Source: Bacteroidales bacterium
GTDB lineage: Bacteria > Bacteroidota > Bacteroidia > Bacteroidales > Bacteroidaceae
Assembly: GCA_015060865.1 (NCBI GenBank)
Contig: SUXS01000003.1
Location: forward strand, 62,001 to 126,000
Direction of reading: 5' to 3'
Length of the DNA: 64,000 nucleotides
A model generated the notes under the pieces. The model had not been told where the DNA came from. It did not search any database and saw only the letters and a list, made by a program, of their open reading frames with translations. This document shows positions 16,979 through 24,450 of the stretch, in pieces (position 1 is the first letter of the stretch; each line of letters opens with the position of its first letter). The position numbers and the translations under genes were made by a program.

Positions 16979-18218
16979 CACATAAGTCTTCCCAGAATCC
17001 CGGGTACGACTTGGATACCACCTCGGGGTTCTCTATCGTCAGCCCCTCGTGGCACAAGGCTGCCGGAGCAAAGGCCATGGCCATGCGATGGTCATCATAG
17101 GTCGTTATCGTAGGTGACGCTGAGGGTTCGGTACGCTCCCCATCCCACACGAGTCGCTTGTCGCCTTCGGCGCGGAGCACGTAGCCCAGCTTGCGCAACT
17201 CGGTGATGAGAGCAGCCACGCGGTCGGTCTCCTTGATGCGCAGGCTGTGTATGCCCTCGAACGTGAAGGGAACGCCCAGCAAGCAGCAGGTCACGGCCAA
17301 TGTCTGTGCTATATCGGGGCAGTGGGTGAAGTCGAGAACTCCGCTACCCGAAAGTCCGCCCCTTGGGAAGGATTTAGGTGGAGCCGTTAACCTCGCCCCC
17401 TCTGAGGTGTACTCCGTCGTCACGCCCAGTGGCTCAAACATCTCTGCCACCACACGGTCGCCCTGCTTGCTGTTGGCAGTGAGTCCGTTTAGCTGTATCT
17501 TCACCTCGTGTCCGGAGTGTGCCGCTACGGCAGCCAGCTCATACCAGTACGATGCACCGCTCCAGTCGCCCTCTACGGTGAGGGGGCGATCCTCATAGCC
17601 CCCCGGTGCGATGCGTATCGTCTGCCCATCGCCCCATTCGGCCGTAGCGCCATAGTGGCGCATCAGGTCCAGCGTCAGTTCTATATAGGTGCGCGAGGCT
17701 ATGGCTCCCTTGAGGTGCAGCGTCAGCCCTTCGGCAAGGCACGGCCCTATCATCAGCAGGGCCGAGATGTATTGCGAGCTGACGCCCGCCTCTATCTCCA
17801 CCTCTCCGCCACGGAGGCTCTTGCCCTTGATGCGCAGTGGAGGGTATCCCTCGTTGTTCACATAGCTGATGTCGGCTCCCAAGGTGCGCAGTGCCTCCAC
17901 CAGTATCCCTATGGGACGCTGTTGCATCCGCTGGCTCCCTGTCAGCACCGTCTCGCCCGGTGTGATGGACAGGTAAGCCGTGAGGAAACGCATGGCGGTA
18001 CCCGTGGCACCGATGTCGATGAGCGCAGCCCCAGCCCGCTTGTCGGCGATGCCCTGCTGCATGTGCTCCGTGTCGTCGCACACGGCAAGGCGTTCTATAG
18101 GGTAGCGCTGCTCAGGACATAGCGCCTGCATCAGCAACGCACGGTTGCTGATGCTTTTCGAAGTAGGCAAGTCCACATGAGCCACCAGTCTTTTAGGAAT
18201 CTTCAAAGTCATTTGCAT
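16959..18218 (-). CDS. aroA: 3-phosphoshikimate 1-carboxyvinyltransferase (EPSP synthase), with repeat-derived insert and C-terminus
   Basis: A cytoplasmic enzyme of the shikimate pathway that joins shikimate-3-phosphate and phosphoenolpyruvate. The N-terminal LPTSKSISNRALL (phosphate-binding Lys-Ser), GATGTAMRFL and the late KETDRVAAL motif are all present. I chose ATG 18218 (MQMTLKIP); an ATG 6 nt downstream also works. Longer upstream reading frames run antisense through tRNA-Pro and are not real. Two oddities: a Pro/Gly/Ser-rich loop (TAPPKSFPRGGLSGSG, about residues 278-293) looks inserted before the conserved CPDIAQT motif, and the last residues (ELGVRN) are encoded by the TTAGGAG repeat, so the native stop was replaced. 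A -7 box lies at 18250-18243. Confidence 0.9.
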   Translation of the reverse strand: MQMTLKIPKRLVAHVDLPTSKSISNRALLMQALCPEQRYPIERLAVCDDTEHMQQGIADKRAGAALIDIGATGTAMRFLTAYLSITPGETVLTGSQRMQQRPIGILVEALRTLGADISYVNNEGYPPLRIKGKSLRGGEVEIEAGVSSQYISALLMIGPCLAEGLTLHLKGAIASRTYIELTLDLMRHYGATAEWGDGQTIRIAPGGYEDRPLTVEGDWSGASYWYELAAVAAHSGHEVKIQLNGLTANSKQGDRVVAEMFEPLGVTTEYTSEGARLTAPPKSFPRGGLSGSGVLDFTHCPDIAQTLAVTCCLLGVPFTFEGIHSLRIKETDRVAALITELRKLGYVLRAEGDKRLVWDGERTEPSASPTITTYDDHRMAMAFAPAALCHEGLTIENPEVVSKSYPGFWEDLCELGVRN

Positions 18219-18242
18219 CTGTTTTTCTTCTCCTAATCTTGA

Positions 18243-18250
18243 CAAAAGTA
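18243..18250 (-). promoter_or_regulatory. Putative -7 element for aroA
   Basis: TACTTTTG on the minus strand, 25 nt before the aroA start. The -33 region reads TCG at 20-nt spacing, so only the -7 box is convincing. It is divergent from the tRNA-Pro promoter. Confidence 0.4.
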
Positions 18251-18290
18251 GCGATTTTATACGCAAAACACGAAAAAAAACCTCAAAAAG

Positions 18291-18321
18291 TTGTGCAGAT
18301 AAATAAAATGTTCTACTTTTG
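18291..18321 (+). promoter_or_regulatory. Promoter of tRNA-Pro
   Basis: TTG at 18291-18293, a 20-nt spacer and TACTTTTG at 18314-18321, then CACCGCAATTGAG, which also follows the tRNA-Asn promoter. The tRNA begins 17 nt after the -7 box. Confidence 0.65.
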
Positions 18322-18337
18322 CACCGCAATTGAGCAG

Positions 18338-18412
18338 CGGGGTGTAGCTCAGCCCGGTTAGAGTACGCGTCTGGGGGGCGTGTGGTCGCTGGTTCGAATC
18401 CAGTCACCCCGA
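18338..18412 (+). tRNA. tRNA-Pro (GGG)
   Basis: A 75-nt cloverleaf. The acceptor stem CGGGGTG (18338-18344) pairs with CACCCCG (18405-18411), and the discriminator is A. The anticodon stem CGCGT/GCGTG encloses loop CTGGGGG, giving anticodon GGG. CCA is not encoded. An integrase remnant begins 124 nt downstream, so this tRNA was probably used as an integration site. Confidence 0.96.
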
Positions 18413-18420
18413 CTGAGAAG

Positions 18421-18462
18421 AAGCATTGATAATCACAAGATTGTCGATGCTTTTTTCTTTTT
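18421..18462 (+). terminator. Rho-independent terminator of tRNA-Pro
   Basis: A 14-bp stem with two G-T wobbles (AAGCATTGATAATC / GATTGTCGATGCTT), loop ACAA, followed by TTTTCTTTTT. Confidence 0.85.
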
Positions 18463-18535
18463 GTGCATACCGTGAAAGTGTGTGGTTGATGTGCTGGGAC
18501 GCAAAAAAGTCAACCGAGAAGTCAACCAAAAAACG

Positions 18536-18682
18536 ATGAAAACATCAGTATCAGTAATCTGTTGCAAGTGGAAAATACTTGCAAATGGTGAATCTCCATT
18601 AATGCTAAGAGTAGCAAAAGATGGCAAGCGCACAATGAAGAGTCTGGGCATTTCGGTAAATCCGATTTATTGGGACTTTGAC
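18536..18682 (+). pseudogene. N-terminal stub of a Bacteroidota tyrosine integrase
   Basis: About 49 codons from ATG 18536 encode the arm-type DNA-binding start of tyrosine recombinases of conjugative or mobilisable elements: SVSVICCKWKILANGESPL, then LRVAKDGKRTMKSLGISVNP and IYWDFD. The core-binding and catalytic domains are missing. At about 18680 the sequence switches to the 3' part of a second broken gene in the opposite orientation. Its place just after a tRNA 3' end is the usual position of an integrase in an integrated element. Confidence 0.75.
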
Positions 18683-19087
18683 AGGACATACAGGCCATCC
18701 TCGGGGAAGTCGTACCCCATGTCGGCAAAGCGGAGCACACTCTCGGGCGTGATGCCTGCCATGGAGAAAAGTACCTGCTCGTTGTAGCTCTTGGCCAGTG
18801 CGGCATCGATGGCGCACCTCCCCATCGGTGGCTATCATGGCGCGGATGAGCTCGGCCGTGATGACATCGGCTGTGCCATCCTTAAGCATGCTCATCGAGC
18901 TGTACGATGCCGCAGGGTGCTTGATGGTGACATCGAGCCCTGCCTCGGCATAGTAGCCATTCTCCAGTGCGGCATAGTAGCCTGCAAACTGGCTCTGAGG
19001 CATTCACTGTGGGGTGAAGGTAATTTGCTGTGCATAGCTCCGTACAAAGAGTACGGAGAGCAGGCTGAGTAGAAGGATTTTTTTCAT
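18683..19087 (-). pseudogene. Broken THI5/NMT1-type ABC substrate-binding protein gene
   Basis: The gene starts at ATG 19087 with a signal peptide (MKKILLLSLLSVLFVRSYAQ) and continues QITFTPQ. A TGA stands at codon 28 (19004-19006) where the family has Trp. After it the frame resumes with MPQSQFAGYYAALENGYY and AEAGLDVTIKHPAASY, which is typical of thiamine-precursor and related binding proteins. Near 18813-18822 the reading frame jumps and a segment is missing; AIDAALAKSYNEQVLFSMAG follows in another frame. The 3' end is cut off at the integrase stub. The gene therefore has a nonsense codon, an internal deletion with frameshift, and a truncation. Confidence 0.8.
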
Positions 19088-19170
19088 TGTGTGAAGAGGG
19101 GAATTATAATCGAATAATGAGAAATGAGAATTATGACAAGAAAAATAGACCATTGCTTTTGGCATTCAGA

Positions 19171-19240
19171 CGGATAATTTTCAATTCTCCAAGTACCTCT
19201 CACGTAAAGTTTCCATCATCTCGGGTATCATGCCGATGCA
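19171..19240. repeat. 70-bp flanking direct repeat, copy B
   Basis: By hand alignment about 56 of 70 columns match the segment at 28012-28081, without gaps and in the same orientation. On the minus strand it encodes CIGMIPEMMETLRERYLEN-stop, against CIGVTPEMMETLRERYLED-stop in the other copy. Differences fall mostly at third positions, so both are likely tails of the same protein family. It begins 7 bp past the UDP-sugar dehydrogenase stop. Confidence 0.7.
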
Positions 19241-19246
19241 GACTTC

Positions 19247-20524
19247 TTACAATCGCTCAGTGATGATGCTCTTATCCAATACACCTTTTACATCGTAGAA
19301 CACACCATTGGGTTTGTGCAGTCTTTCCAAGCCAAGCGAGTTGAAGCAGTCATGCTTCACACAGTAAATAACAGCATCATACTCACCGCGCTCAATGTCG
19401 CGTTCGTCGGTACTCACCTCTACGCCATACTCGTGCTTAGCTGCCTCCTTGCTTACCCAAGGGTCATAGACAAGGATGTTTGAGGAATAGGCCTTGAGCG
19501 AGTTGTATATATCCACAACCTTAGTGTTGCGTATGTCGGGACAATTCTCCTTGAAAGTGAAGCCTAGCAATAGGAACTTGGCATTATGGGCAGAGATATC
19601 GTGAAGGTTCAGACAGCGCACCACACGCTCGGCCACGTAGTTACCCATAGTATTGTTCAGACGTCGCGCCTCCATCATAATGCGCGGTACCACTCCTCGT
19701 GAGGTGGCACGTTGAATCAGATAGTAGGGATCTACACTGATACAGTGTCCTCCCACCAAACCGGGGCTAAACTTCAGGAAGTTCCACTTCGTGCCTGCAG
19801 CTTCCAGTACATCCGTGGTATCAATGCCGAGTGCATTGAACACAATGGCAATCTCATTCATGAAGGCAATGTTCACATCGCGCTGTGTGTTCTCCAAAAT
19901 CTTGGCTGCTTCTGCAACCTTGATCGTCGGAGCACGATGTGTACCATTCAGCAGCACTGAATTATACAGCTCGTCAATAATCTCAGCTGCTTCGGGGGTA
20001 GAGCCCGAGGTGATTTTCGGAATATTCTCTACCGTATGTTCCTTGTCACCAGGATTGATACGCTCTGGCGAGTAGCCGATGTAGAAGTCCTCGTTCAGCT
20101 TCAGTCCCGACACCTCTTCCAAGATGGGAGCACAAATTTCCTCTGTCACACCGGGATAAACGGTTGACTCATAGATCACGTAGTCGCCCTTCTTGAGCAC
20201 CTCACCCACCACTACGCTGGCATTCTTGAGCGGCATGAGCTCAGGGTTGTAGAAGTCATCCACTGGAGTCGGGATGGCTACCACATACATATTGCACACC
20301 CTCAGGTCATCAATCTTGTTTGTGCACACCATGCCGTTGGTCAATGCGTTCTTCAGTGCCTCGGGAGTAACCTCGTTGGTAGAGTCGATACCCGCATTGA
20401 TCTCATTGATACGTCTTTCATTGATATCATAACCAATGACTTGATACTTCTTTGCGAACAAGCAGGCCAAGGGAAATCCCACATAACCTAATCCTATTAC
20501 ACCAATTCTTTTCTCTGTATTCAT
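19247..20524 (-). CDS. Nucleotide-sugar (UDP-sugar) 6-dehydrogenase, TviB/WbpA-like
   Basis: A cytoplasmic NAD-dependent enzyme of 425 residues that oxidises the C6 hydroxyl of a nucleotide sugar to a uronic acid. The Rossmann motif GLGYVGFPLA (11-20), the family motif SPERINPGDKEHTV (152-165) and active-site Cys261 in GLVGGHCISVDP are all intact. The pattern fits the TviB/WbpA branch, whose known members act on UDP-GlcNAc or UDP-GalNAc-type sugars, more than the UDP-glucose branch. The exact substrate is inferred. It is the last gene of the polysaccharide operon, 27 nt after the synthase, so it probably supplies the uronic acid donor for the polymer. Confidence 0.9.
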   Translation of the reverse strand: MNTEKRIGVIGLGYVGFPLACLFAKKYQVIGYDINERRINEINAGIDSTNEVTPEALKNALTNGMVCTNKIDDLRVCNMYVVAIPTPVDDFYNPELMPLKNASVVVGEVLKKGDYVIYESTVYPGVTEEICAPILEEVSGLKLNEDFYIGYSPERINPGDKEHTVENIPKITSGSTPEAAEIIDELYNSVLLNGTHRAPTIKVAEAAKILENTQRDVNIAFMNEIAIVFNALGIDTTDVLEAAGTKWNFLKFSPGLVGGHCISVDPYYLIQRATSRGVVPRIMMEARRLNNTMGNYVAERVVRCLNLHDISAHNAKFLLLGFTFKENCPDIRNTKVVDIYNSLKAYSSNILVYDPWVSKEAAKHEYGVEVSTDERDIERGEYDAVIYCVKHDCFNSLGLERLHKPNGVFYDVKGVLDKSIITERL

Positions 20525-20551
20525 ATCTTATATAGTTAAATATTGTGTTTG

Positions 20552-21861
20552 TTAAATACCTTCAACCTGTGCCAGGTCTGATGTCTTCTTCGGGTTCCAT
20601 GGGTCTTTGTATGAGGAGAAGAAGAAGAACTCCTTGGTATGTGCCAGCAATCGGGTCAATCGCAGGAAATAGCCCGTATAGAAGGTACTGAAGAAGAGGT
20701 ATGGCATCAGCCTCTTCTCTTCCGAAGCCCTCTCCGACACCAGCATGATAACTCCGAATGCCACCAATGAGAAGAAATATCTGATCAGCCATCCCACGAT
20801 AAAGATCTCCATGAGCCTGTCGGTCTGTGTAAAGACGAGCGAGAGGATATAGAACAGCCACAGATAGTTGAATATGCAGTCGAAGAGCAGGTTCTCCATA
20901 TTGGATATCCAGTTCAGGAAGGTGAAGTGCTTATGTGGCATCAGTATGTCGAAATGCTTGCGTAGGCGGAAACGGATAAGCGACTTGCTCCAGCGCTGAC
21001 GTTGCTTGAAGAGTGCGTGCCACTCGGTAGGCACATTGGTCATGCAGATGGCATCCTCGGCAAAGAAGACCTTGTCGCCCGACTTTCTGATCTTCTGTGT
21101 GATGTCGCCATCCAGTCCAGGACCTATGTCCCACATGCCGATCTGCATCAGTTTCTCGCGTTCGAAGGCGCCGAAGGCACCTGAGATGATATGATAGATT
21201 CCCAGTGTATTCGTTACCATGCGTCCCACCTGGATGGTCTTCAGGTACTCGAGGTGCACAGTGTTTCACCCGCATTGCGCACCTTGACGCATCCGCCCAC
21301 AGCTTTAATCTTGGGGTCGTAGTAGAAGGGGATGAGAATCTTCTCGATGGCATCACGGTCTAACGAAGAGTCGGCATCAAGGTGTACGATGTATTTTCCT
21401 TTTGCATAGTGTACGCCAAAGTTTGCTGCACTGGCTTTACCTCCACGTATGTCGGAGCGTAGATAGAGGTCGATGTATCCCGCCTTTTCCAGGTCTCTGC
21501 ATATTAGCGGAGTGGCATCGTCTGAACCATCATCGACGATAATGATCTCATAGTTCCGATAGGTCTGCTCGTTGAGCGACTTTACCAGTTTGTAAATGTG
21601 TTTTCCCTCGTTCTTTCCTGGAGCAAGAATAGTTATCAGTGGGTTTTCGATATATAGCTTCATCCTTGCCATCGCTTGCTTTCGTGCTCTGCTACGGTAG
21701 GTGATCTTGTGCCAAATCGCAATACACAACTCTATCAGATAATAACGTGGAAACTCAATGATAAACAGGAACCAATAGGTATGGATAACCGCATTCCATG
21801 ACAGATTTCGAGTAAAGCAGGCAACAATGCCGTCTATGATATCAAAGAAGAAATCCAGCAT
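20552..21861 (-). pseudogene. Processive GT2 polysaccharide synthase, disrupted by a single-base frameshift
   Basis: Two frames (21861-21241 and about 21259-20552) together encode one ~436-residue membrane glycosyltransferase. The N-terminus has one or two membrane segments. The GT2 core follows, with nucleotide-binding D110-D111 in IIVDDGSDD, DAD at 162-164, SGAFGAF and GLDGD. The acceptor motif QRQRW lies at composite ~287-291, and about four more membrane segments follow. QxxRW marks processive synthases of the cellulose, hyaluronan and alginate type. At about 21258 one G appears lost (CTGTGCAC where CTGGTGCAC would keep the frame Leu-Val-His-Leu-Glu-Tyr), giving a stop five codons later. 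It could be a true mutation or a sequencing error. The start follows the zinc-ribbon gene by 13 nt. Confidence 0.88.
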
Positions 21862-21874
21862 GGCTTTTCCCTGT

Positions 21875-23266
21875 TTAGTGGTTCTTGCTTATTCGCTTGA
21901 TGAAGTCTTCAATCTTCTCCCCTTCGAACTGATACAAGAGGTCTTGGTCGGCAAGTTTTATGCCAAAGTTTCTCAGTTCAACGATCTTCAGCAGCTCCCC
22001 ATACTCCTCTTCCATCTGTTTCCTAAGTTCCTCCATTCTGCTTGACTGTACTTTGGCAGCCATGTAGACGTAGTGAGAGTTGTACGAGAGGTTATGGTAG
22101 TGGTATCTCTTCTGCAGGTCACCTACAAAATGCATGATATTATCTCTATTCACCTCAGTAACTTCCACTTTGAATCGGTTGATAAGGACGACCTCATTCT
22201 TATCATGCGAGTAGGAGAAGAGTTGTATCTGCGACAGGAAGGAGTCGAATCGGGAATAACCTGCCCAGATGTCCTTACTTACGGCTAACAGGGCATCGTT
22301 AGAAGATAGGGCTTGTAATCCCTCTGTAGTGAATTCATAGCTATAGATGTCCTGTGCCAAAAGTTCCGAAGGTCGTGACGTTTTCTTGCACGATGCACAA
22401 TACACCTTCATACGTGTGTGCAAGAATGTGTGGTTGCACTCTTGGCATGTATACACGTTGGCTGGTCTGTCATAGTCCACTCCGATATGGCGAAGCATCT
22501 GATGACACTTGGGACAACGCAGTTCTCCGTCATAGGCATAGCTCGACTCCGGTGAGATATTGGCACATCTGAAGTGATGCAATACCGGCTCCTCCTTCAG
22601 ACGCGAAGAGTCGCATTTGGGGCAAGCCTCCATATAGTATAGGTGTGAGCCTTTGCAGTGAGGGCACACATGGATGCGCTCCTCAAACTTCTTTCGCTCG
22701 GCATATCCCAGTTCACGCAGAGTTTGGTTGAAACGAACAAATTCGGCTTTCATATTGGAAATCATACTGTCCTGCTTGGCTACGAACAGGGCGGTGTGTC
22801 CTTGGGCATAAGCCTCCTCCAATGATGTGGTAAAGGTATACTGTCCTCTCGAGATGGCATGCTTACACAACTTCAAGAAGTATACGTAGTTATTGGTCTT
22901 CACCTCCGAGATTTCAAAGAGGTCAATCAGTGCCAGCCTATTGTATATCTCCTCTATGCGCTCTCCCATCTTCTCATCGCTCGGGGTAGCCGCAAACCCA
23001 TCGACCAGTGGTTTCAGCTGATGCACACGAGGCTTCAGCGTAGCCGCCAGGAATCGAGGTTTCAGGTGCGTCTTTATGCCGTGTATTGATGACATGCCCT
23101 GCAACTGGTATGCCAGTTCACTATGCGATTGTCCGTAGTCCTCGATGTAGATGGCATCGAAATCCTCCGCTTTGATGGAATCGATACTATCCAGCGGCAC
23201 CAGTCCTCTTACAATAAGTATGTTGCGCCCCTTGGGGGTGACTTTAATCTTATAACTATAGCTCAT
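21875..23266 (-). CDS. Cysteine-rich cytoplasmic protein resembling a TackOD1 zinc-ribbon output module
   Basis: A soluble protein of 463 residues with no signal peptide or membrane segment. Residues 1-200 are an alpha/beta region of unknown type. Residues 201-293 hold 11 cysteines in ribbon pairs (C201/C204, C215/C218, C234, C251/C254, C274/C277, C290/C293) plus HHF and the motif RHIGVDYDRP. That pattern recalls the TackOD1 domain described as an output module of archaeal response regulators; this match is from memory and unverified. The remaining 170 residues are helical. Its start codon overlaps the HlyD-like stop codon (TAATG), and the synthase starts 13 nt after its stop, so it is built into the operon. 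I infer a regulatory or ligand-sensing subunit for the synthase. Confidence 0.7.
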   Translation of the reverse strand: MSYSYKIKVTPKGRNILIVRGLVPLDSIDSIKAEDFDAIYIEDYGQSHSELAYQLQGMSSIHGIKTHLKPRFLAATLKPRVHQLKPLVDGFAATPSDEKMGERIEEIYNRLALIDLFEISEVKTNNYVYFLKLCKHAISRGQYTFTTSLEEAYAQGHTALFVAKQDSMISNMKAEFVRFNQTLRELGYAERKKFEERIHVCPHCKGSHLYYMEACPKCDSSRLKEEPVLHHFRCANISPESSYAYDGELRCPKCHQMLRHIGVDYDRPANVYTCQECNHTFLHTRMKVYCASCKKTSRPSELLAQDIYSYEFTTEGLQALSSNDALLAVSKDIWAGYSRFDSFLSQIQLFSYSHDKNEVVLINRFKVEVTEVNRDNIMHFVGDLQKRYHYHNLSYNSHYVYMAAKVQSSRMEELRKQMEEEYGELLKIVELRNFGIKLADQDLLYQFEGEKIEDFIKRISKNH

Positions 23267-24438
23267 TATTCTCTATTATTAAAGTACAGATGATCTTTTA
23301 CCTCTTCAGGAATCTCCAATCCTCTCGGACTCTTGAGCAGGAGGTATTCTTCTGGATTCACCTTGTCGTAATCCTTATTGTTGAAACGTATCAGCACGGG
23401 CATACCATTTACCAGTGACCAGAACGGAATCTTCTGTCCATGGTCGATACGAAGCACTGCGATGGCTGCGATGTGGTCCTTCGACAGATTGTTACGATAT
23501 GCTTCAGGGATAGGCTCCGTGCGTGCACCCATAGAAACTACGGTTGCCGTATACTCCACATCGTCATTGACAACGACGGTTGCCTTGAAGCCACGATTGA
23601 TATATTTAGCTCTGTCGGGAGTAACGTATGCCATAATGTATACATTGTCTTTTTCCAGGTCGAAGGATTGTGTCTCGATGACATCCTCACCGCGCAATAC
23701 AAGCGAGAGCTCAGAGATCCAGTTGCGAGTTACCAATCCCGAGTCGGCAGCGATGGCATAGTGCACGAGGTCCAGTTCTTTCATCCTCTGCTTGTTACGC
23801 ACGTTCTGTATGGTAAATCCTGAGGCCACCTCTCCTAAGCGCTCTACAGCCTCTCTGGATTCGTCGATAGCCTTCCTCAGTACGTGCAATCTCCGTTGTA
23901 GCGCTTTTAGTTCTTCGTCGGTCTCCTTATATTCGCGTTCCAACTGGAGCTTATGTACATTATCGCTAAGTCCGAAGCGGATGTTGTGGTCTTCCAAATC
24001 TATCTGCCGTTGTAACTCTGTCATCTTTGCACGCAGTACAGCGAGGTTCTGATAGGCTAATCCATACTGTACCTTCAAGTCGCGCGATTTTACGACAATC
24101 TCCGATTCGGTATTGATGTTACCGATTTCGTGGAACCAGTCGAGCGACACATACGAGTAGATGGTGTCGCCGGGTTTTACCAGGTCACCATTGTGTTTGT
24201 AGATGTCGTGCACGAAGATATCTTCCGAAGCACGGAAACGCACGTTGTGCACCACTACATAACCGTTAAATTCTGTATACACTATCTTGTGTACACAGTA
24301 CAGGGCGATAACTGCTATGATAAAGATGAAGATGGCCATAAACAACGCCTGTTGCTTACTCTGCTTCTTTTTGCGTTGTAGCAGTATCTTCTCTATTTCC
24401 GCTTGTTCCCTTTCGGTCGTAAAATGAAAATCTTTCAT
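23266..24438 (-). CDS. HlyD/Alg44-like inner-membrane adaptor of polysaccharide export
   Basis: A protein of 390 residues with a short basic cytoplasmic N-terminus rich in Lys/Gln, one membrane segment (about residues 31-49) and a periplasmic part of membrane-fusion type. A barrel-sandwich half (NVRFRASEDIFVHDIYKHNG DLVKPGD) precedes a coiled coil (about 120-215, MTELQRQIDLEDHNIRF and LKALQRRLHVLRKAIDESRE), followed by the second half with YIMAYVTPDRAKYINRG and a beta-barrel. No PilZ domain is present. Start ATG 24438 follows AGGTGATT and lies 12 nt after the TolC-like stop. By analogy with Alg44 and type I secretion adaptors it should bridge the synthase to the outer-membrane factor. Confidence 0.82.
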   Translation of the reverse strand: MKDFHFTTEREQAEIEKILLQRKKKQSKQQALFMAIFIFIIAVIALYCVHKIVYTEFNGYVVVHNVRFRASEDIFVHDIYKHNGDLVKPGDTIYSYVSLDWFHEIGNINTESEIVVKSRDLKVQYGLAYQNLAVLRAKMTELQRQIDLEDHNIRFGLSDNVHKLQLEREYKETDEELKALQRRLHVLRKAIDESREAVERLGEVASGFTIQNVRNKQRMKELDLVHYAIAADSGLVTRNWISELSLVLRGEDVIETQSFDLEKDNVYIMAYVTPDRAKYINRGFKATVVVNDDVEYTATVVSMGARTEPIPEAYRNNLSKDHIAAIAVLRIDHGQKIPFWSLVNGMPVLIRFNNKDYDKVNPEEYLLLKSPRGLEIPEEVKDHLYFNNRE

Positions 24439-24450
24439 AATCACCTATGT

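Noticed and set aside
18219..18407. Upstream in-frame extension of aroA (about 63 codons)
   Set aside because: It runs antisense through tRNA-Pro, giving the well-known false peptide of tRNA antisense strands, and crosses both promoters.
18389..18412. Search for a second copy of the tRNA-Pro 3' end (attR) across the island
   Set aside because: I found no convincing copy of its T-arm/acceptor sequence near 19-29 kb by eye, so exact element limits cannot be given.
23266..24438. PilZ domain in the HlyD-like protein, as in Alg44
   Set aside because: The cytoplasmic N-terminus is only about 30 residues and lacks the RxxxR and DxSxxG motifs.
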